Shown here: positions 59,489-64,000 of the stretch, one piece after another
Numbering within the stretch: position 1 is the first letter of the stretch
How the letters are laid out: every line of letters starts with the position of its first letter
Assembly (NCBI RefSeq): GCF_000447795.1
Contig: NZ_AUNI01000019.1
Span: forward strand, 186,001-250,000
Origin: Bacteriovorax sp. Seq25_V
GTDB taxonomy: Bacteria > Bdellovibrionota > Bacteriovoracia > Bacteriovoracales > Bacteriovoracaceae
Direction of reading: 5' to 3'
Length of the DNA stretch: 64,000 bases
Notes under the pieces: model-generated
What the model was told of the DNA's origin: nothing
The model's database searches: none
What the model saw: only the letters and a program-made list of their open reading frames with translations
Program-made: the position numbers and the translations under genes

Positions 59489-60040
59489 TTAGTTTTCGCA
59501 GTAAGGGATTACGTAGTCTTTATCAAAAAGTTCTTTTTCAACTTTTCTATCATTGTCACGACCACCTCTACTTTCGACTATATATTTTATCTTTACGTTC
59601 TTTACCGTAGTTTGATTAACTGTAATCGGAACCCTCTTGCAATTCTTATCGTGATTATTGCAAACCTCTCGCCATGATTCATACACAAGGGGATATCTGT
59701 CGTACTCATAACCAACTATTACATTTGTATAACCATCACGATCTCCATCATTATCAAGATGACGAGATACTCTACGCCTTTCATATTGTGGACGTTTTTC
59801 AATTGTTCTAAATTCATCACCATCAATACACACCTGGAAAGCACTATTTGGATAACCAGTAAAGACATAATCACCACTGATTTGTAGATTCCAATTTTTC
59901 TTAACAGCATCTCTTACTTGAGTCCAAGATGAATCTGGTCCAATTCCGATCTTACCTTTTCCTGGTTTTGATCCGCCTGAAATTCCACCCGTTCCACCGA
60001 GAGCTAAAATAGATACCAATAAAGTTACTAGTAATTTCAT
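59489..60040 (-). CDS. exported protein with DxDGDxDG Ca2+-type loop, copy A
   Basis: The 183-residue product has a signal peptide (about 1-18) and a Gly/Lys-rich linker. The core is: SSWTQVRDAVKKNW, VFTGYPNSAFQVCIDGDEFRT, RHLDNDGDRDGYTNV (calcium-loop type), YPLVYESWREVCNNHDKNCKRVP, and DKDYVIPYCEN. The whole core is paralogous to the gene at 60954. The conserved Cys (four in each copy) probably form disulphides. Function unknown. It sits 3 nt after the regulator gene. Confidence 0.75.
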   Translation of the reverse strand: MKLLVTLLVSILALGGTGGISGGSKPGKGKIGIGPDSSWTQVRDAVKKNWNLQISGDYVFTGYPNSAFQVCIDGDEFRTIEKRPQYERRRVSRHLDNDGDRDGYTNVIVGYEYDRYPLVYESWREVCNNHDKNCKRVPITVNQTTVKNVKIKYIVESRGGRDNDRKVEKELFDKDYVIPYCEN

Positions 60041-60043
60041 TTC

Positions 60044-60814
60044 TTATTTTTCCTGTAAAGTATCTGTAACCGCAAAGGTAAATGCTCTTTTGAGCCCTTT
60101 TGCGCCTTCCTTGTTTGCTAATTCTACTTTTTCTCTAAATGCGCGTTCATCAATTTTTAACCACTGATCATAGGCCTCATCACTTAGGCCCTCAGCGTAG
60201 AAAGCAATAAGATTATTGCCAAACTCTTCTGCATTTTGAGGTTTACTATATTTCTCAATCAGAGAAAGTCCAATGCGCTTTAGTGTCTTTGCACTAAAAT
60301 TCGCCTGATTTTCCCCGACTGTATACTGCCCATTGCTAAGTCTCTTAAGCGCCTTCATCTCAATCATACGCTCAAGTGTAATCATTCCACTCATTCCATA
60401 ACGATACTGAATCAGCTCATTCGTTATTGGAGAACACGACGCTAGAAAATAAATCTCAGCAAATGTTTTGTCATAGTAAATTTCAGACTCAATATTTTGA
60501 AGATAAGAAATATTCTGTGAATTTTTGTTTGGATTTACTTTGCTAATTTCTTCTCTTACAACGGCCGGGACTAACTCCATTAAGAGAGAGTCATTTGTTG
60601 TTTCAAAAATCGCGCGATATAATTTATAGAGTGTTTGATATGTAGGCTTGTTCTCCTTCCCTAGTAAGCGGTATAGAGTTCGCTCACTCACTTCCATCTT
60701 TGCCGACAAAAGTCTAATCCCAATCTTGACGCTCTTGTACTCACTGACTTTCGCATTTAAGTCAGAGGCCACTTGGTCCATAAGATTTAAGGGGTGGTGA
60801 TTATCTATCTTCAT
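60044..60814 (-). CDS. helix-turn-helix regulator heading a secretome operon
   Basis: The 256-residue soluble protein has a predicted helix-turn-helix near residues 30-60 (IGIRLLSAKMEVSERTLYRLLGKENKPTYQTLYKLYRA), similar to XRE/phage-repressor types. A helical C-terminal domain contains a second winged-helix-like element (LIQYRYGMSGMITLERMIEMKALKRLSNGQYTV). The layout resembles the TIGR02147/DUF4423 regulators common in this bacterial group. There is no ribosome-binding site. The first gene of the operon, it lies 17 bp from a 14-bp inverted repeat, which suggests autoregulation. Confidence 0.7.
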   Translation of the reverse strand: MKIDNHHPLNLMDQVASDLNAKVSEYKSVKIGIRLLSAKMEVSERTLYRLLGKENKPTYQTLYKLYRAIFETTNDSLLMELVPAVVREEISKVNPNKNSQNISYLQNIESEIYYDKTFAEIYFLASCSPITNELIQYRYGMSGMITLERMIEMKALKRLSNGQYTVGENQANFSAKTLKRIGLSLIEKYSKPQNAEEFGNNLIAFYAEGLSDEAYDQWLKIDERAFREKVELANKEGAKGLKRAFTFAVTDTLQEK

Positions 60815-60830
60815 GATGGTCGCTTATAGC

Positions 60831-60879
60831 ATAGATAGTGAAAACGTTCTAAGTTAATTGAATTATTTTCACTATCTAT
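60831..60879. promoter_or_regulatory. 14-bp perfect inverted repeat, candidate operator
   Basis: ATAGATAGTGAAAA (60831-60844) and TTTTCACTATCTAT (60866-60879) are exact inverted copies 21 bp apart. They lie in front of the regulator gene and downstream of the paralogue at 60954. The spacing would fit a dimer pair or a promoter-spanning operator. Confidence 0.7.
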
Positions 60880-60908
60880 ATACGCACAACAAAACTTTAT
60901 TCGGGAGA

Positions 60909-60938
60909 GTGTGTAAGTATTTTGGGGCACTTACACAC
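60909..60938. terminator. hairpin after the Ca2+-motif paralogue
   Basis: A perfect 10-bp stem GTGTGTAAGT/ACTTACACAC with a 10-nt loop. The minus-strand tail (TCTCCC) is not T-rich, so it may act as an RNA 3' stabiliser as much as a terminator. Confidence 0.5.
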
Positions 60939-60953
60939 CTTTGGAATCAATAA

Positions 60954-61454
60954 TTAGTTACAAGCTGGGATTACGTATGTTTTTGTAAAAAGAGCTTTGT
61001 AAACATCGTCACGATCGTGTCCACCTCTTCTAACAACTTTAGAAACTGTGAAGTCTTTTTCTAGATCTTGGTGAACTGTATATGGAACTCTTCTACAGTT
61101 CTTGTCTCTGTTGTTACATACTTCTTTGTATGAAGTGTAAACGATTGGGTAAGTAAGGAATTCTTCACCAACTTTTACACTTGTCCAACCATCTCTTTCA
61201 CCATCATTGTCACGGTGTCTTGGAACTCTAACTGTTTTGTAAACTGGGAATTTTCTTGTCGTTGTAAAGTTGTCACCATCAATACATACGTCAAATGCAG
61301 AAATTGGTTGACCAACAAATACTGGTCCGTAGTTCATAGTAAGGTTAACATCAGCTTTTACAGCTGCTTTAATTTCTTCCCATGAAGAGTTTTCGTTGAT
61401 TGCAAAAGTAGATACAGAAAGTAATGCTGCAGCTAAAGCGATAATTTTTTTCAT
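60954..61454 (-). CDS. exported protein with DxDGDxDG-type loop, copy B
   Basis: The 166-residue paralogue of the gene at 59489 has a signal peptide (1-18, cleavage after TFA). It shares the same ordered motifs: SSWEEIKAAVKAD, VFVGQPISAFDVCIDGDNFTT, RHRDNDGERDGWTSV, YPIVYTSYKEVCNNRDKNCRRVP and TKTYVIPACN. A strong GGAGG ribosome-binding site and biased codons suggest high expression. It lacks the Gly-rich linker of copy A. Function unknown; probably a secreted, disulphide-bonded, Ca2+-binding protein. Confidence 0.78.
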   Translation of the reverse strand: MKKIIALAAALLSVSTFAINENSSWEEIKAAVKADVNLTMNYGPVFVGQPISAFDVCIDGDNFTTTRKFPVYKTVRVPRHRDNDGERDGWTSVKVGEEFLTYPIVYTSYKEVCNNRDKNCRRVPYTVHQDLEKDFTVSKVVRRGGHDRDDVYKALFTKTYVIPACN

Positions 61455-61621
61455 AAAGCCTCCGGTTTATTATGTGTTAAAAACACTGTTCAATTTGTTT
61501 GGTGAGACAGTTCTAAACAACGTGATACGGAAGCGCAAAAAATTGAAACCTTTCAATATTCTTTTTAAGACATTGTCACAGATTTTGTGAATTTCGATGA
61601 CATCGGGTACTTTTGTGTCAG

Positions 61622-63787
61622 CTAGGAAAGGTTTGTTCTAATAAAATCAACTATATCGGACTTCTTAAATGGTTTTAGTAAATAACCGCTAAATCCCTGA
61701 TCACGATACTCGTCGAGCTGCTCTTTGAAAACATTGGCAGTGAAAGCAAAGATTTTAGTTGAGTCGAGATTATTCATTCTTTCAAATTCTCTAATCTCTT
61801 TTAGTGTTTGTACGCCGTCTAAACCTGGCATTTGAATATCCATCAGTACAAGATCATATTTATTGTCGATGACCATTGGAATTGAGTCAGCGCCGTTATC
61901 GCAGAAATCGATATTCACGCCCAGCTTAGACATGTAAAGATTCATTAGCTGTCGATTACTTTCCTCGTCATCAACCACAAGAATTTTTCTTTTGGAGAGA
62001 TCAATATCTGAGAGTTCTTCTCCTTTTTGTCTCTTTGGCATAAGCTCAGATTCGTTAATCATTTTGAAATCAAGATCAAAATAAAATGTCGATCCAGTGC
62101 CAACCTCAGAGCTTACATGAATTGATCCACCCATCATCTGAATTAGTTTTCTTGTAATAGAAAGGCCTAGTCCTGTTCCTCCATAGTTACGAGAAATTGA
62201 ATTATCAGCTTGAGAAAATTGCTCAAAAATATTTGTTAACTGCTCTTTGGCAATACCAATTCCTGTATCAGTGACACTAAAACGTAGACGCTCATACTCT
62301 CCATCACGACCAAGAAGTTTAACTCCTAATTCAATATACCCTTTTGGAGTGAACTTGATTGCATTACCAATTAAATTAATCAGAACCTGACGTAGACGAA
62401 GACTGTCTGTTACCACATCTTTGTGCACGTCATTTTCGAGGTTCATTCTAAACTCAATATTTTTCTCTTTTACCTGATGCTCGAAAATACCCGCGAGGTC
62501 TTCGCAAAGACTATCTATGGACATATTACCGTATTCTAGTTTGAAGTCTTTAGACTCAATTTTAGAGTAGTCTAAGATATCATTAATCAGGGCCAAGAGG
62601 TTTTCACTAGCGCCCATGGCCGTCTTGATATATTTTTCTTGTGTATCACTCAGGATACTGTCCTCAAGTAGACCAAGGAAGCCGATAATTGACGTTAAAG
62701 GAGTGCGAATCTCGTGAGACATGGTTGCCAGAAAAGAGGTTTTGGCTTCAGAAGCTTTCTTTGCTTCATATGTACGCATCTCAAGTTCTTTTCTAAACTT
62801 ATTTTCCTCACTTGTATTAATTCCAATAGTACAATAGTTCTCTTCATTCGAATTTTTATCTGTAATCTTGAACGAAATAGTTGTGTAAACTTCCTCTGAC
62901 TCTCCATTCATAAAAACAAATTCTTTTCGAAATAGTGAATCTCCTCTCCTTAAATGTTCATCAATTTCAGAGAAAGTAAACTTCCACTGATTTAAATAAG
63001 ACTTACGAACAAGGTTAGAACGAAATTGTTGTTCAAAAATTTCACGATAATGACTCGAGGCCTCAACGATTTCCCCTGATTTTTTTCTGATAATTATATT
63101 AACAGGAGCATATTTTAGAAGGCCGTTGAATGTCTGAGCTAGGTTATTGACTGGTCTGGAGAGTTTCTGAGAAAAGTGTAGCGCAAATGTAAGAGCAATT
63201 AGTGAAGTAAATGCACCAATTAGAAGAGAAATAATAACATTTCGATTTAGTTTTTCTTCAACGTTAGCACTAGAAACCCCAACGATAATAATCCCGCTTT
63301 TGGTATTATCAAAGTCCGCACGGTACGGCATGACCATTTGGTGGTATGAGAGATCCTCACAACATGTTTCATTAGAGAATAGATACTTATCTGAGATATC
63401 ATTCAAATGGTCACCGTGGGCCATGAGATCAAGATAACTATTAACATCAAACTTGAGTGCTGTTTTAAAATTTGGTTTTTTAGAAAGAGCGATAACTTTA
63501 TTGTCTTCTGAGAGAATGTAAATGAAGAGAATGTCTTTCTCTCTTTCAATAATAGAGTCCGCAAAGATTTGAGCGTGATATTTTCCAGAGAAACTAATTC
63601 TATCTATTGAGAGTTGAAGTGTGTTGACAAGAGATTTTGTTAGCTGTTTCTGTGTCTCAGTAATTGTTGTTTTAAAAACTGTGTGACTAAAGTAGAGAAT
63701 TGAAATAATGATAAAGATAATCAGCGTGAAAAATGTTGCTGTAATCTTCGCATTAATTGAATGTAAGTTAGACCGATTATCGTTCAT
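61622..63787 (-). CDS. membrane hybrid histidine kinase with receiver domain
   Basis: The 721-residue protein has two membrane segments (about 13-33 and 180-202) around a periplasmic sensor of about 145 residues. A HAMP-like turn and a PAS-like region (about 230-330) follow. HisKA has His358 in ATMSHEIRTPLTSIIGF. HATPase motifs include LINLIGNAIKF, SVTDTGIGIAKEQ and NYGGTGLGLSITRKLIQMMGG. The C-terminal receiver has Asp650 in LVLMDIQMPGLDG and a Lys in LLKPFKK. It starts 5 nt after a periplasmic binding-protein gene, a LuxPQ/TorT-TorS-like pairing. No phosphotransfer domain is present, so a separate Hpt protein is needed. Confidence 0.92.
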   Translation of the reverse strand: MNDNRSNLHSINAKITATFFTLIIFIIISILYFSHTVFKTTITETQKQLTKSLVNTLQLSIDRISFSGKYHAQIFADSIIEREKDILFIYILSEDNKVIALSKKPNFKTALKFDVNSYLDLMAHGDHLNDISDKYLFSNETCCEDLSYHQMVMPYRADFDNTKSGIIIVGVSSANVEEKLNRNVIISLLIGAFTSLIALTFALHFSQKLSRPVNNLAQTFNGLLKYAPVNIIIRKKSGEIVEASSHYREIFEQQFRSNLVRKSYLNQWKFTFSEIDEHLRRGDSLFRKEFVFMNGESEEVYTTISFKITDKNSNEENYCTIGINTSEENKFRKELEMRTYEAKKASEAKTSFLATMSHEIRTPLTSIIGFLGLLEDSILSDTQEKYIKTAMGASENLLALINDILDYSKIESKDFKLEYGNMSIDSLCEDLAGIFEHQVKEKNIEFRMNLENDVHKDVVTDSLRLRQVLINLIGNAIKFTPKGYIELGVKLLGRDGEYERLRFSVTDTGIGIAKEQLTNIFEQFSQADNSISRNYGGTGLGLSITRKLIQMMGGSIHVSSEVGTGSTFYFDLDFKMINESELMPKRQKGEELSDIDLSKRKILVVDDEESNRQLMNLYMSKLGVNIDFCDNGADSIPMVIDNKYDLVLMDIQMPGLDGVQTLKEIREFERMNNLDSTKIFAFTANVFKEQLDEYRDQGFSGYLLKPFKKSDIVDFIRTNLS

Positions 63788-63792
63788 CTGTT

Positions 63793-64000
63793 TTATTTTT
63801 TACTCTCTACAAATTTATTGTTCCAATATTCATTTTTCCAAGGCTTTTTAAATGGCCTTGGAATTTCACCATCCCAACCAGGGTAGTCTTTCACTGTGTC
63901 CTTGGTTATCGGAAAAACAGGCACTAACACTTTAGTCGGAATAGACTTTCCATGAAGATAATTAAAAAGAATTTCAAATGATTTTGCCCCAAGTTGCCCA
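63793..64000 (-). CDS. periplasmic sugar-binding-type protein, C-terminal end only
   Basis: The last 68 codons of a frame entering from the right edge encode GQLGAKSFEILFNYLHGKSI, PTKVLVPVFPITKDTVKDYP and an aromatic tail ending ESKK. The pattern 'lG..a.e.l...l.Gk.ip..v..p...it' is the standard end of LacI/ribose-type periplasmic binding proteins. The stop is 5 nt before the hybrid kinase start, so the protein probably delivers a ligand signal to that kinase. The N-terminus and signal peptide are outside the window. Confidence 0.75.
   Translation of the reverse strand, partial: GQLGAKSFEILFNYLHGKSIPTKVLVPVFPITKDTVKDYPGWDGEIPRPFKKPWKNEYWNNKFVESKK

Noticed and set aside
1-64000. CRISPR array, prophage, rRNA operon or intact insertion sequence
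   Set aside because: No regularly spaced short direct repeats, integrase, phage structural genes, rRNA-like sequence or transposase gene was found on either strand.

Overview
The window is AT-rich (about 37% G+C by eye) chromosomal DNA of a Gram-negative bacterium. It encodes many Sec-exported proteins, lipoproteins with a Cys lipobox, outer-membrane beta-barrels, a Kdo-transferase-like enzyme, secreted proteases and many poorly conserved exported proteins. The gene styles (tandem trypsin-like proteases, secreted zincins, c-di-GMP proteins, full FadI/FadJ beta-oxidation) suggest a predatory delta-type bacterium of the Bdellovibrionota, most like Bacteriovorax/Halobacteriovorax. This assignment is inferred from protein character, not from a marker gene. 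There is no rRNA, CRISPR array, prophage or intact insertion sequence.

Layout. 0-6 kb: end of a GYF-like gene, a porin-like barrel, a divergent Kdo-transferase-like gene coupled to a degenerate FAD-type protein, a lone prepilin-like protein and a coiled-coil/barrel protein. 6.1-11.8 kb: one operon with fadI, fadJ, a LolC/E-like permease, a PilZ protein and a DUF5329 protein. 11.8-20 kb: a small barrel gene, tex, a FAD oxidoreductase, and a 914-residue lipoprotein overlapping a beta-barrel gene. 20.1-25.8 kb: tRNA-Met(CAU), tilS, ftsH, folP and a subtilase. 26-28.3 kb: two paralogous trypsin-like proteases around a VOC-fold protein. 28.5-37.5 kb: HxlR regulator, NmrA-type reductase and DODA-type dioxygenase, tldD/pmbA, a cyclic-nucleotide-gated K+ channel, htpX and a two-component pair. 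37.7-46.8 kb: nitronate monooxygenase/FabK-like enzyme, degenerate HD-GYP protein, MnmC-like methyltransferase, acyl-CoA dehydrogenase, exported unknowns and a DTW-domain enzyme. 47-51 kb: a metzincin and a degraded RHS locus whose tip is an L,D-transpeptidase-like (DUF2778/Tlde1) toxin followed by a candidate periplasmic immunity gene. 51-61.5 kb: an island of small exported proteins and zincins, including a regulator-led four-gene operon with a 14-bp inverted repeat upstream. 61.6-64 kb: a LuxPQ-like pair (periplasmic binding protein and hybrid kinase).

The most unusual structures are: (1) a repeat family with three clear copies of 153-154 bp and one degenerate copy of about 175 bp. The ends are about 23 bp, near-palindromic and inverted, the interiors look unrelated, and the edges abut gene stop codons. 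(2) The orphan RHS tip/immunity cassette. (3) The regulator-led secretome operon with paralogous Ca2+-motif proteins. (4) Several genes without a Shine-Dalgarno sequence whose -10 box lies 6-8 nt before the start codon, which suggests leaderless mRNAs.
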